A DNA stretch of 64,000 nucleotides from [Actinomadura] parvosata subsp. kistnae (GCF_900323885.1 NZ_OOHJ01000018.1:2095001-2159000); one strand, 5' to 3'. Shown: positions 49,631-59,669, numbered from the stretch's first letter. A program made the numbers and translations. The notes: generated by a model from the sequence alone, not told the origin.

Positions 49631-50508
49631 GCCCGCTCCACCGCCGCCCGTCCGAAGAGCCCTTGGGGGCGCAGCAGCAGCACGCCGAGGATGATCACGA
49701 GGGGCACCCCCACCTTGAGGTCGGAGCCGATGAAGCCGACGTAGGCCCCGGCGAGCGTCTCGGCGACGCCGACGATCAGCCCGCCGGTGACGGCCCCGAG
49801 CGGGCTGTCGAAGCCGCCGAGGGTGGCGGCGGCGAAGGCGTAGATGAGGACGCCGCCCATCATGTTCGGCTCCAGGAACAGCAGCGGCGCCACCAGCACC
49901 CCGGACACGGCGCCCACGGTGGCGGCCAGGCCCCAGCCGAGCGCGAGCGTGCGGCCGACGCGGATGCCGACCAGGCGGGCGGAGGCGGGGTTCGTGGCCA
50001 CGGCCCGCATGCCGAGGCCGATCCTGGTGTACTGGAACAGCACGTACAGCAGGCCCATGACCAGCGCGACCACGCCGAGCACGCCGAGCGTGGAGAAGCT
50101 GACGCTGATCCCGGCGGCCTCCAGGGCGCCGCCGGGGAACGGGTTCGGGAAGTCCTTGATGAGGAACGTCCAGATCCAGCCGGCGGCGGCGTTGACGAAG
50201 ATGAACAGCCCGACGGTGACGATGACGATGGTCAGCTCCGGCGCCCCCTCGACCGGCCGGATGATCACCCGTTCGATGAGCATGCCGCCGGCGAACGACA
50301 CGGCCAGCGTCACGACCAGCGCCAGCCAGAACGGCATGCCGGCGGCCACGCACTGCCAGGCGATGTAGGTGGAGAACATGGCCAGCTCGCCCTGGGCGAA
50401 GTTGACGATGCCGGTGAACTGGTAGATCAGCACCAGGGCCAGCGCCAGGCTGGCGTAGATGGCGCCCGCGCCGAGCCCCTCGACGACCTGCTGCACGAAT
50501 CCGGCCAT
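49627..50508 (-). CDS. livH: Branched-chain amino acid-type ABC permease LivH
   Basis: This is a 293-aa permease with about eight helices. Family blocks are LVLIYQFTGIVNFAQGELAM, the coupling-loop segment MRAVATNPASARLVGIRVGR and the C-terminal IILGVLLLRPQGLFGR. It starts 4 bp after the livF stop and overlaps livM. Together with LivM it carries the substrate released by the lipoprotein at 47349 across the membrane. Confidence 0.94.
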   Translation of the reverse strand: MAGFVQQVVEGLGAGAIYASLALALVLIYQFTGIVNFAQGELAMFSTYIAWQCVAAGMPFWLALVVTLAVSFAGGMLIERVIIRPVEGAPELTIVIVTVGLFIFVNAAAGWIWTFLIKDFPNPFPGGALEAAGISVSFSTLGVLGVVALVMGLLYVLFQYTRIGLGMRAVATNPASARLVGIRVGRTLALGWGLAATVGAVSGVLVAPLLFLEPNMMGGVLIYAFAAATLGGFDSPLGAVTGGLIVGVAETLAGAYVGFIGSDLKVGVPLVIILGVLLLRPQGLFGRAAVERA

Positions 50509-50512
50509 CGCG

Positions 50513-51225
<713 letters not shown>

Positions 51226-51229
<4 letters not shown>

Positions 51230-51984
51230 GCCGCCGTCCCAAGGTACGCCTCGATGACGGCCGGGTCGCGCTGGACCTCCTCGGGCGGGCCTTCGGCGAT
51301 CTTGCGGCCGAAGTCGAGGCAGACGATGCGCTCGCAGATGCCCATGACGAACCCCATGTGGTGCTCGACCACGACGACCGTCAGCCCGTACTCGGCGCGG
51401 ACGGACTCCAGCGTGCCCGCGAACTCCGCCACCTCCGCCGCGTTCAGCCCGTTCACCGGCTCGTCGAGGAGCAGCAGCCGGGGGCGGGCGACGAGCGCGC
51501 GGGCCAGCTCGACCCGCTTCAGCGTGCCGAACGGCAGGCCCGTCGCCGGATGCGCGGCCACCCCGGCCAGCCCCAGCCGCTCCAGCACGGCGTCGGCGTC
51601 GGCGCGCAGCGCGCGTTCCTCGCGGCGCACCCCCGGCAGCCGCAGCCCGGCGGAGAAGAAGCCGGCGCGGCCCCTGTGGTGCGCGCCGACCAGCACGTTG
51701 TCGCGGACGGACAGGCGGGGGAACAGGCCCAGGTTCTGGAAGGTCCTGGCGATGCCGAGGCCCGCGATGGCGTGCGGCGCCGCGGCGACCAGGTCCCTGC
51801 CCTCGTACGTGATCGACCCGGACTGCGGCGTGCAGCGCCGGGTGAGGCAGTTGAACAGGGTGGTCTTGCCGGCGCCGTTCGGCCCGATGAGCCCCACCAT
51901 CTCGCCGCCCGCCACCCCGAACCCCACGCCGTCCAGCGCGGTGATGCCGCCGAAGCGAACGGTAAGATCGTGCACCTCCAGCAT
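51226..51984 (-). CDS. livG: Branched-chain amino acid-type ABC ATPase LivG
   Basis: This is a 252-aa ATPase and the first gene of the importer operon. Walker A is LIGPNGAGKTTLFNCLTR. LivG blocks IARTFQNLGLFPRLSVRDNV and VVVVEHHMGFVMGICERIVC are present, and Walker B is LLLLDEPVNGLN. The signature is LPFGTLKRVELARAL, a variant of LSGGQ common in this subfamily. The operon promoter lies in the 178-bp gap shared with the divergent PucR gene. Confidence 0.94.
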
Positions 51985-52127
51985 CCGGCCTCCTGGAGAA
52001 CAATGTTCTGATGGTGGGCTCAGCGTAGGATCCGCTCGTCAGGGGCCGCATTGGGCACGGTGACCCAAGATGTCCGCGGCGAGTTGTCCTCTGAGCACAG
52101 GCTGGGTCTCATCACGGTCACAACCCG

Positions 52128-52156
52128 TTGACCGTGAGGCACCGGCCATGGATCAT
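52128..52156 (+). promoter_or_regulatory. Candidate leaderless promoter of the PucR gene
   Basis: TTGACC (52128-52133) and GATCAT (52151-52156) are spaced by exactly 17 bases. The ATG at 52163 sits seven bases after the -10 box, where transcription would begin. This predicts a leaderless mRNA. An upstream ATG at 52148 would then not be transcribed. Confidence 0.5.
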
Positions 52157-52162
52157 CCCGGC

Positions 52163-53506
52163 ATGTCCACTGGTTCGAGCACCGTGGAAGCCGCCGTACG
52201 CGCGGAACGCACGCGCATCCTGTCCGGGTTGCTCGGTGACGTGCGGGAGCTGGCCGACGTCGCGGTCACGACCATGCGGGAGGAGATCCCCGCCTACGAC
52301 GCCATGGGGCCGGCCTTCCACGCCGACGTGCGGGACCAGGTGGTCAAGCACTACCGCGCCAAGCTCGGCGTGCTCCTGGAGGAGCGCACGGTGACGCTGG
52401 AGGACATCTCCTTCACCCGCCGCGCCGCCATGCGCCGGGCCAGGGCGGGCGTGGCGCTGGCCGACTACATCAACGCCTTCCGGGTCGGGCAGCAGGTGTT
52501 CTGGGAGGCCGTGGTCGCGCGGGCCGGGCCCACGTACGCGGGGCGCGAGGCGGCGCTGTCGCTGGCCACGCCACTCATGCGGTACTGCGACTTCGCCAGC
52601 ACGCACGCCGCCAACGCCTACATGGAGTTCCAGCAGTACGCGGCGGCGGAGGCGGTGCGCGAGACCCGCGACCTGCTGGAGACGCTGCTGTCCGGGTGCC
52701 TGCCGACGCGCGGCAGGGAGGTGGCCGCCGCGCAGGCGCACGGCCTCGGCCCCGACGTGCGCGCGCCGCTGCTCGTCGTGACCGCCGTGCTGGCCGGCAG
52801 CGCCGCCGACCCCGAGGACGCCCGGCACTCCGCGTGCGCGGCCATCGCCAGGATCGCCGGGAACGGCACCCGTACGCTGTCGGTCGTGCGCCGCTCGGAG
52901 ATCGTGGCCGTCCCCGTGCTCGGCCCCGGCACCGGGCCCGAGGAGCTGTGCGACCGGCTGCAGGGCGTGGTGGAGAGCCTGGCCGTCGAGGGGGTGCGGC
53001 TGGCCATGGGCGTCAGCACCGTCTGCACCGGCGCCGCGCAGATCCCGCAGGCCTACCAGGAGGCCAGGGCCGTGCTGGACTTCGTGCCCGAGGAGGGCGG
53101 CGTGGCCGCGCTGCCCAGGATCACGCCCTTCCAGTACCTGGCGCTCAAGGCCGATGACACCGCCCGCAACCTGGTGGACCCGCGCATCACCGCGCTGCTG
53201 TCGGAGGACCGGGCGCGCGGCGGCGTGCTGACGGCCACGATCAGGGCGTTCGCCGCCGCCGACCTGAACCTGCGCACCGCCGCCGAACGCCTGCAGATCC
53301 ACCCGAACACCGCCCAGTACCGCATGCGCCGCATCCAGGAGCGCACCGGGCGCAGCCTGCGCTCGATCAACGATCTGGTGGAGCTGCTCGTCGCGATCGC
53401 CCTCCAGGACGCCCTCCCGACCAATGCCGGGCGGGAAAGACTGGCCGCCGCGACCAATGAGAGCCGTGGGAGATCGGACGTACGGTCTTTCCATGAACCT
53501 CGCTGA
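52163..53506 (+). CDS. PucR/CdaR-family transcriptional regulator
   Basis: This is a 447-aa regulator. An N-terminal helical sensor region spans about residues 1-190 (VADVAVTTMREEIPAYDAMG-like helices; RRARAGVALADYINAFRVGQ is the RsbRD-like block). A GGDEF-like CdaR domain covers about 200-330. The C-terminal PucR helix-turn-helix has LNLRTAAERLQIHPNTAQYR followed by MRRIQERTGRSLRSINDLVE. It is divergent from the Liv importer operon and its 3' end overlaps the acyl-CoA ligase start by 14 bp. It is the likely local activator of both, responding to the imported acid or its CoA ester. Confidence 0.9.
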   Translation: MSTGSSTVEAAVRAERTRILSGLLGDVRELADVAVTTMREEIPAYDAMGPAFHADVRDQVVKHYRAKLGVLLEERTVTLEDISFTRRAAMRRARAGVALADYINAFRVGQQVFWEAVVARAGPTYAGREAALSLATPLMRYCDFASTHAANAYMEFQQYAAAEAVRETRDLLETLLSGCLPTRGREVAAAQAHGLGPDVRAPLLVVTAVLAGSAADPEDARHSACAAIARIAGNGTRTLSVVRRSEIVAVPVLGPGTGPEELCDRLQGVVESLAVEGVRLAMGVSTVCTGAAQIPQAYQEARAVLDFVPEEGGVAALPRITPFQYLALKADDTARNLVDPRITALLSEDRARGGVLTATIRAFAAADLNLRTAAERLQIHPNTAQYRMRRIQERTGRSLRSINDLVELLVAIALQDALPTNAGRERLAAATNESRGRSDVRSFHEPR

Positions 53507-54974
53507 CCGGCTCCACACCGCCGCTGCCCGGCTCGGCGGCAGAGCGGTTCTCACGCTGGACGAGGCGCAGCTCACCTACGGCACCCTCGACGAGCTGAGC
53601 GCCCGCCTGGCGGGCCTGCTGCGGTGCAGGGGGATCGGCCCCGGCGACCGGGTCGCGATCATGTTGCCGAACGTGCCGGAGTTCGGCGTCGTCTACTACG
53701 GGGTGCTGCGGGCCGGGGCCGTGGTGGTCCCGCTGGACCCGCTGCTGAAACGCCGCGAGATCGCCGCCTACCTGGGCGACTGCCGGGCCCGGCTGCTCAT
53801 CGCCTGGCACGCGTTCGCCGAGACGGCCGAGGCCGGCGCGGCCGGCACCGACTGCTTCTTCGTGGTGCCGGGCGAGTTCAGGCGGCTGCTGCGCGGCGTC
53901 GCGGCCGAGCACGAGGTCGCCGACATGGAGCACGACGACACCGCCGTCATCCACTACACCTCCGGCACCACGGGCCGGCCCAAGGGCATCGAGCTCACCC
54001 ACGCGAACCTGGGCGGCAACGCCGCCACCGTGGCCCGCATGCACGCGCTCGGCGTGGACGACGTGGTGCTCGGCGCGCTGCCGCTCTACCACACCTTCGG
54101 CCAGACCTGCTCGCTCAACGCGACCGTGCACGCCGGCGCCCGGCTGACCCTGCTCGGCCGCTTCGACCCCGGCCGCGCCCTGGAGGTCATCAGGCGCGAC
54201 GGGGTGACCGTCTTCCAGGGCGTGCCCACCATGTTCATCGCGCTGCTCGACCACCCCGGTGCCTCCGACATGTCGATGCTGCGGGTCTGCGCCTCCGGCG
54301 GGGCCGCGCTGCCGCTGGACGTGCTGCGGGCCTACGAGACCCGCTTCGGCTGCGAGATCGTCGAGGGGTACGGCCTCAGCGAGACCTCCCCCGTCGCCGC
54401 CACCAACCGGGGCGGCGCCCACCGCAGGGCCGGCTCCATCGGCTGGCCCATCAGGGGCGTCGAGATGAAGATCGTCGGCGACGACGGCCGCGAGCTGCCC
54501 GCCGGCGAGATCGGCGAGATCGTGGTGCGCGGCCCCAACGTCATGAAGGGCTACTGGAACGACCCCGCCGCCACCGCCGAGGTGATCCGCGACGGCTGGT
54601 TCCACACCGGCGACCTCGGGCGGGTGGACGGCGACGGCTACTTCTTCCTCGTCGACCGCCGCCGCGACGTGATCATCCGCGGCGGCTACACCGTCTACCC
54701 GCGCGAGGTCGAGGAGGTGCTCTACGAGCACCCGGCGGTGCGGCAGGCGGCCGTGTTCGGCGTGCCGCACCCCGGGCTGGGCGAGGAGATCGAGGCCGTG
54801 GTCGCCCTGCGCGCCCCCGTGACCTGCGAGGAGCTGCGCGACTTCGTACGGGAGCGGGTGGCCGCGTACAAGTATCCCCGTCACGTGTCGTTCGTGGACG
54901 AGCTGCCGATGAGCCCCACCGGCAAGATACTCAAGCGGGCCCTGCCCCGGCTCAGAGCCGGTACGTACGGGTGA
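53493..54974 (+). CDS. Acyl-CoA ligase (AMP-forming, long/medium-chain type)
   Basis: This is a 493-aa adenylate-forming enzyme that would activate a carboxylic acid with ATP and CoA. Core motifs are IHYTSGTTGRPKGIELTHAN (phosphate loop, about residue 150), VEGYGLSETSPVA, GWFHTGDLGRVDGDGYFFLV (hinge side), and SPTGKILKRALPRL with the catalytic Lys. The start lies inside the 3' end of the PucR gene, so translation is likely coupled. With the divergent Liv importer it suggests uptake followed by CoA activation of an aromatic or aliphatic acid. Its last 23 bases overlap the convergent peptidase gene. Confidence 0.93.
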   Translation: MNLADRLHTAAARLGGRAVLTLDEAQLTYGTLDELSARLAGLLRCRGIGPGDRVAIMLPNVPEFGVVYYGVLRAGAVVVPLDPLLKRREIAAYLGDCRARLLIAWHAFAETAEAGAAGTDCFFVVPGEFRRLLRGVAAEHEVADMEHDDTAVIHYTSGTTGRPKGIELTHANLGGNAATVARMHALGVDDVVLGALPLYHTFGQTCSLNATVHAGARLTLLGRFDPGRALEVIRRDGVTVFQGVPTMFIALLDHPGASDMSMLRVCASGGAALPLDVLRAYETRFGCEIVEGYGLSETSPVAATNRGGAHRRAGSIGWPIRGVEMKIVGDDGRELPAGEIGEIVVRGPNVMKGYWNDPAATAEVIRDGWFHTGDLGRVDGDGYFFLVDRRRDVIIRGGYTVYPREVEEVLYEHPAVRQAAVFGVPHPGLGEEIEAVVALRAPVTCEELRDFVRERVAAYKYPRHVSFVDELPMSPTGKILKRALPRLRAGTYG

Positions 54975-57261
54975 TCGCGACCAGGCCGCCGTCCTCGCGG
55001 GTGGCGGCCACCAGCCCCGCCGGCATCGGCGCGAACCCGGGCACGGAGGCGAACCCGTCCCGCTCGCCGATCGCCGTCACCCGCAGCTCGCCCGTGCCCA
55101 CGACCTTCAGCGTGATCTCCGCGCCGCCCGCCGGGATGCCGCGGAAGCGCACCTCGCCCGGCCACGTGTTGGCCCGGGTGCCGGTCACGGGCACGGTCAC
55201 CGCCCGCATCCCGTCGGCCTTCGCGGTGGCCTCGACGACCGGCCGCTCGACGCGCAGGGTGAGCGAACGCGCACCCCTCCCGGCGGTGACCCGCAGCCGG
55301 TACGTGCCGCCGTCCTGACGCAGCACGGTGACGCGCGGCCCGTCGAGGTCCACCGCCGGCGCGGGGCCGGTCCACAGGGCGCCGCGGGCGTAGCCGGGCG
55401 GCAGGGACGAGGTGTCGCGGCCGGAGACGTACCGTCTCGTCCACTCGGACGGGGCGAGGTCCGCGCTGACCCAGCCCGCCTGCCGGGTCTCGGCGTCCAT
55501 CACGTACGCCAGGTGCGTCCGCCTCGGGTGGGCCGCGTCGAACGCGTCCACCGCCAGCCCGGCGGGCACCAGCGCCACCGCCAGCGCGGCGGCCACCAGC
55601 GGCACCCCGAACGCGACCGGACGGGCGAGCGGCCTGTGCGGCTCGGGCAGCCACAGCTCGACGGCCGGCAGCGCGACCAGCCCGAACAACGCCAGCACCG
55701 CCGCGCTCGCCCCGCCGAGCGCCAGCCCCATCCCGTCGAACGCCGTCAACGCCAGCCCGGGCAGCAGCGCCGCCCCCACGACCAGCCCCGCCGTCAGCGC
55801 GGCCACCCTCAGGGCAGGACGGCGCAGGAGCAGCGCGGCCAGGCCGCCGAGCGCCGCGAACAGGGCCGGCAGCGCGAACATGAACGAGGCGCCCGGCGCG
55901 ACCTGCGCGCACACCACGCCGAGCAGCGCCGGCCAGGCCAGCGCCCCGATGGCCAGCGCCGCCGGGCCGAGCCGGCGCCGCAGCGGGAGGTACCAGCCGA
56001 GCACCGCCAGCCCGGCCAGCACCGCGACGGCCAGGCGGAACACGTCGGGCCGGTGCAGCAGCCCGCCCATGCCGTAGTAGTCGGGCCGCATCGCGACCAG
56101 CACCTCCCACAAGCCCTGCGCGAGCAGCGCCGCCGCCGCGACCGGCACGACCCCCGAGATCGCGCCGACCGCCATCCGCCCCGGTCCGGCCAGCCGCCGC
56201 CGCCACGCCACGAACGCCAGCCCGGCCACCGCGGCGACCGCGAGCCCGGCCAGCGGCCACACCAGCCCGTTCGGGTAGGTGAGCAGGACGCCGAAGAGCC
56301 GGAAGTAGGTGACGTCGTGATCGGCGTCCAGCGCCGGCAGGTCGGCCGCGCCGAGCGTGCGGGCCAGGGCGAGCATGTTCGTGCCGTGGTGCTGGAGGCT
56401 GCCCCGGTTCAGGTGCGCGAGGGAGTCGTCGGCGGTGTGGTAGCGCGAGGACTCCTGGATGTAGGCGAAGTTCATCCCCCTGAACCCCGCCTTGGTCATC
56501 GGCGTGAAGTCGGTGTTGTTCGGCAGCAGCCGGTAGAGCTCGACCATCATCGAGTCGCCCCTCGGGAAGGGCACGGCGTCGGCGAACGTCCCGACCAGCC
56601 CGGCGTTGCCCGGCGACGTCTCGAACATCAGCGACGGCCCGCTGACCCCGCGCGCCTCCCAGTTCAGCAGCACGCCGCCCTTCCTCCCGAGCGGGTGCTC
56701 CCTGACGAACGCCTCGGCGCCGAGCACGCCGTCCTCCTCGCCGTCCGTCATGAGGAACACCAGGTCGTTGCGTAGCCTCGCGTCGCCCAGCGCCCGTACG
56801 GTCTCCAGCATCGACGCCACGGCCGCCGCGTCGTCCGAGGTGCCGGGGCCCATGGCGGCGGAGTCGTAGTGGGCGGCGATCACCACCGTGCCCGTCGGGT
56901 CGGTGCCGCGCCGGGTGGCCACCACGTTGTCCACCTGCCCGAACGACGCCAGCCCCGTCGACGGGTTCGCCCCCACGGCCCGCTGCACCCGCACCTCCAG
57001 CCCGGCCGCGCGCATCCGCTCCACCAGGTAGTCCCTGGCCTGCGCGCTCGCCTGGCTGCCGATCGGCCGGGGCCGGGTGGCGAACGCCTCCAGATGCTTC
57101 AAGGCCCGCTCCGCGCTGAACTCCCCGGCCGGCGCCGAGGCGGGCAGCGGCTGCATCGTGCTGCCGGACATGGCGGTCAGCACGACCACGGCGGCCAGCG
57201 CCAGCAGCGCCGCGACCCCGGCCAGGACGCGGCGGGGAACGTCGAACAACTTCTCCTTCAT
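54952..57261 (-). CDS. M28-family metallopeptidase with multi-helix membrane domain
   Basis: This is a 769-aa membrane protein. One helix near residues 12-32 anchors an M28 aminopeptidase-like domain (about 50-330). Zinc ligands are visible in VIAAHYDSAAMGPGTSDDAA, in MTDGEEDGVLGAEAF and in SSRYHTADDSLAHLN. About eight further helices occupy 345-590. A C-terminal beta-rich domain of about 170 residues lies outside. The architecture recalls ER metallopeptidase 1 (Fxna). ATG 57261 has no Shine-Dalgarno sequence; TAGCGT about eight bases upstream suggests a leaderless start. It overlaps the ligase gene tail to tail. Confidence 0.88.
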   Translation of the reverse strand: MKEKLFDVPRRVLAGVAALLALAAVVVLTAMSGSTMQPLPASAPAGEFSAERALKHLEAFATRPRPIGSQASAQARDYLVERMRAAGLEVRVQRAVGANPSTGLASFGQVDNVVATRRGTDPTGTVVIAAHYDSAAMGPGTSDDAAAVASMLETVRALGDARLRNDLVFLMTDGEEDGVLGAEAFVREHPLGRKGGVLLNWEARGVSGPSLMFETSPGNAGLVGTFADAVPFPRGDSMMVELYRLLPNNTDFTPMTKAGFRGMNFAYIQESSRYHTADDSLAHLNRGSLQHHGTNMLALARTLGAADLPALDADHDVTYFRLFGVLLTYPNGLVWPLAGLAVAAVAGLAFVAWRRRLAGPGRMAVGAISGVVPVAAAALLAQGLWEVLVAMRPDYYGMGGLLHRPDVFRLAVAVLAGLAVLGWYLPLRRRLGPAALAIGALAWPALLGVVCAQVAPGASFMFALPALFAALGGLAALLLRRPALRVAALTAGLVVGAALLPGLALTAFDGMGLALGGASAAVLALFGLVALPAVELWLPEPHRPLARPVAFGVPLVAAALAVALVPAGLAVDAFDAAHPRRTHLAYVMDAETRQAGWVSADLAPSEWTRRYVSGRDTSSLPPGYARGALWTGPAPAVDLDGPRVTVLRQDGGTYRLRVTAGRGARSLTLRVERPVVEATAKADGMRAVTVPVTGTRANTWPGEVRFRGIPAGGAEITLKVVGTGELRVTAIGERDGFASVPGFAPMPAGLVAATREDGGLVAITRTYRL

Positions 57262-57374
57262 GACCAGGAACGCTAGGTTTCGGGCCTGGGTCGCCGGAAT
57301 GATGCGCGTGCCCGGATCGGGCTGTGGTTTTCCGCAGGTCCGCCGGAGTGGTCTTCTCACATAGCGGTACGATT

Positions 57375-57393
57375 TGTCTTACTGGTTAAGACA
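57375..57393. promoter_or_regulatory. Palindromic operator overlapping the TSUP gene promoter
   Basis: TGTCTTA (57375-57381) and TAAGACA (57387-57393) form a perfect 7+5+7 inverted repeat. It overlaps a TTGTCT -35-like box and lies just before TAGAGT (57399-57404), a -10-like box eight bases ahead of ATG 57413. Binding there would block a leaderless promoter. GntR- or MarR-type repressors use sites of this size. No regulator gene is adjacent. Confidence 0.6.
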
Positions 57394-57412
57394 TGCTCTA
57401 GAGTCGCACACC

Positions 57413-58162
57413 ATGACACCTTGGGAGATGGTCGCGGTGCTCGCGGCCGGCGTGGCGGGCGGGGCCATCAACACTGTCGTCGGGTCCGGATCGCTGATCA
57501 CGTTCCCCACGCTGCTCGCGGTGGGCCTGCCGCCGATCACCGCGAACGTCTCCAACAACATCGGCCTGGTCCCCGGCGGGCTGACCGGCGTCGCCGGGTA
57601 CCGCGAGGAGCTGACCGGCCAGCGCGGCCGGCTGCTCCGGCTCGCCCCCGCGTCCGTGGCCGGCGCGCTGGCCGGCGGGCTGCTGCTGCTCAACCTGCCG
57701 GAGAGCACGTTCACGGCGGTCGTGGTCGTGCTCATCGCGATGTCCTGCACCCTGGTCGTGATCCAGCCCCGGCTCAGCCGTGCCCTCGCCGACCGGCCCA
57801 AGCGGGCGCACGGCGGCCCCTGGCTCTGGCTGGGCGCGCTGGCGGCCGGCGCCTACGGCGGCTACTTCGGCGCCGGGCAGGGCATCCTGCTCATCGGCCT
57901 GATGGGCATCCTCATCGACGAGGAGCTGCAACGCGTCAACGCGGCCAAGAACGTGCTGGTCGTCCTGGTCAACGGCACGGCCGCCATCCTGTACGCGCTC
58001 GTCGCCGACGTGGACTGGACGGCGGTGCTGCTGGTCGCGATGGGGTCGATGGCGGGGGGCTTCCTCGGGGCGCGGGTGGGGCGCAGGCTGCCCGCGCCGG
58101 TGTTGCGCGGGGTGATCGTCTGCATCGGCGTGATCGCTATCGTGAAGCTCCTCACCGACTGA
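57413..58162 (+). CDS. TSUP-family permease (TauE/SafE)
   Basis: This is a 249-aa membrane protein with about eight helices. Two homologous halves open with the TSUP pattern GVAGGAINTVVGSGSLITFP and AAGAYGGYFGAGQGILLIGL. LPPITANVSNNIGLVPGGLT is also characteristic. The family moves sulfur-containing organic anions such as sulfite or sulfoacetate. ATG 57413 lacks a ribosome-binding site and lies eight bases after TAGAGT, suggesting a leaderless mRNA. The next gene follows 12 bp later. Confidence 0.92.
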   Translation: MTPWEMVAVLAAGVAGGAINTVVGSGSLITFPTLLAVGLPPITANVSNNIGLVPGGLTGVAGYREELTGQRGRLLRLAPASVAGALAGGLLLLNLPESTFTAVVVVLIAMSCTLVVIQPRLSRALADRPKRAHGGPWLWLGALAAGAYGGYFGAGQGILLIGLMGILIDEELQRVNAAKNVLVVLVNGTAAILYALVADVDWTAVLLVAMGSMAGGFLGARVGRRLPAPVLRGVIVCIGVIAIVKLLTD

Positions 58163-58174
58163 GAGGCTCCGCCG

Positions 58175-58924
58175 ATGCTCCGTTTCGTGGCCATCCTGGC
58201 GGCCACCGCGCCGAGTTTCTTATCCGCCTTCATGCTCGTGGAGTGCGGCTGGTTCGCCTATGAGGTGGTGCAGCCGACGCCGCTGGCGGTCGCGGTCTGG
58301 GGCACCGCCGGATACGCGACGGCGCTGCTGCCGGTCGTGCTGGCGCTCCTGGCCCTTTGGGCGCCGAGGTGGCTGCCGAAGGCCGGCGCGGTCGCCGCGG
58401 CGGTGACGCTGGCGGCCAACGCGCTGACCTTCGCCGTCCCCTACGCCTGGCCCTGCGGCGCACCCACGGGCCGGTGGCTGCCGGCGGTCTGCGCGGCTGT
58501 CTCCCTCGTCGCCTTGCTGCTGTCCCGCCCGGGGCCGCCGCTGCCCAAGCGGCAGGCGGCCGTCTGGAGCGCGGTCGTGCTCCTGGCGCTCGGCACGACC
58601 CTCGCCAGGAGCGTCGCCGGCGTGGATCTCATCTGCTGGGCGGACCTGACGGGAGACTGGGCGCTGGCGGAGATGCGCCTCGACATCGCGCACGCCCAGT
58701 ACTACTGGGTCGGCGTGGCCACGATCGGCGCCGTGCTGGCCGGGCACCGAGCCGCGCCGTTCCTCGGCCTGGTGCTGCTGGTGCCCGCTCTTTACATGCC
58801 GGTCGCCTGGTTCCTGTCGGGTGCGGGACACGGCTGCTCCAGCACCTTGGCCCTGGTCAACTGGCCGTACCTGGTCGCGGGTTTGCTGGCGCTGTGCTCG
58901 CGCCTACCCCGACAGGCCCAGTAG
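58175..58924 (+). CDS. Hypothetical multi-pass membrane protein
   Basis: This 249-aa protein has about seven hydrophobic helices. Paired cysteines lie in the loops (VECGWFAYE, AWPCGAPTGR, DLICWADL, GHGCSSTL). I recognise no family motif. It starts 12 bp after the TSUP gene and is probably in the same mRNA, so it may assist transport or redox handling. Its last 21 bases overlap the 3' end of the convergent membrane-protein gene. Confidence 0.7.
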   Translation: MLRFVAILAATAPSFLSAFMLVECGWFAYEVVQPTPLAVAVWGTAGYATALLPVVLALLALWAPRWLPKAGAVAAAVTLAANALTFAVPYAWPCGAPTGRWLPAVCAAVSLVALLLSRPGPPLPKRQAAVWSAVVLLALGTTLARSVAGVDLICWADLTGDWALAEMRLDIAHAQYYWVGVATIGAVLAGHRAAPFLGLVLLVPALYMPVAWFLSGAGHGCSSTLALVNWPYLVAGLLALCSRLPRQAQ

Positions 58925-59593
58925 GAAGGCGACGGGCACGAACGCGACCGCCAGCCCCACCGCCCACCACCGTGGCGCCGGCCCTTCCCGGAGCACCGTG
59001 ACGCCCAGGGGCACCAGCGCGACGATCAACCCGGCGATGGCGGCCAGCGCGAACGGGTCGGTGCTGCCCTTGAGCACGCCCAGCGGCAGCCCCGCCGCCA
59101 GGCCCAGCGCCACGCACCGCACCAGGCTCAGCGCCCTGGCCCGGTAGGCGGCGACGGCGAGGACGATCCAGCCGCCCATGATGCACACGTTGGTGGCCTT
59201 GAAGACGTGGAAGGCGCCGTACGTGCCCTCCACGGCCCGCTGCGCGGCCTCCAGGCCGAGGACGTCCACGAGCTGGAACGCCAGGTGGCTGATCCCGGCG
59301 TGGAACACGCGCCCGAACAGGCCGAGCACGACCAGCGTGACGCCCCACCGCGCCCACCCCGTGGGCCCGATCCGGCGGCCCAGGGCGGTCACCGCAGGCC
59401 ACAGGAGCACGGTGCCGGCCGCGTACAGGGCGTAGGACCAGGCCATCCGGGTGGGGTCGGCGGCGTAGGCGGCGAGCTGGCCGGGGAAGAAGTCGTCCTC
59501 TCCCAGACGGGTGAGGACTCCGGCGGCGAGCAGCAGCGGGCCCAGCAGCAGTCCGGCGCCCTCGACCCAGCGCCCTGGCATTTCGTGATTCAT
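58904..59593 (-). CDS. Hypothetical membrane protein with seven helices
   Basis: This is a 229-aa protein. Helices include LLLGPLLLAAGVL, WSYALYAAGTVLLWPAVTAL, VTLVVLGLFGRVFHAGISHL and LAAIAGLIVALVPLGVTVL. The spacing of His/Phe residues (VFHAGISHLAFQ) is conserved-looking but unassigned. ATG 59593 is chosen; an ATG at 59602 is possible. A perfect 8+2+8 palindrome lies about 60 bp upstream and may control it. It converges with the previous gene with a 21-bp overlap. Confidence 0.7.
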   Translation of the reverse strand: MNHEMPGRWVEGAGLLLGPLLLAAGVLTRLGEDDFFPGQLAAYAADPTRMAWSYALYAAGTVLLWPAVTALGRRIGPTGWARWGVTLVVLGLFGRVFHAGISHLAFQLVDVLGLEAAQRAVEGTYGAFHVFKATNVCIMGGWIVLAVAAYRARALSLVRCVALGLAAGLPLGVLKGSTDPFALAAIAGLIVALVPLGVTVLREGPAPRWWAVGLAVAFVPVAFLLGLSG

Positions 59594-59651
59594 ACCGGCC
59601 ATCCAAGCCGCGCCAGGCCGCCCGCACACGGGCGTGGGAACGAGGGCTTCA

Positions 59652-59669
59652 GGTAGTGCCCGCACTACC
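59652..59669. promoter_or_regulatory. Perfect 8+2+8 palindrome upstream of a membrane-protein gene
   Basis: GGTAGTGC (59652-59659) and its exact reverse complement GCACTACC (59662-59669) flank CC. The site lies about 60 bp before the minus-strand start at 59593, a normal operator or activator distance. Response regulators of the NarL/LuxR class and some TetR proteins bind sites of this shape. The palindrome is observed; the role is inferred. Confidence 0.65.
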
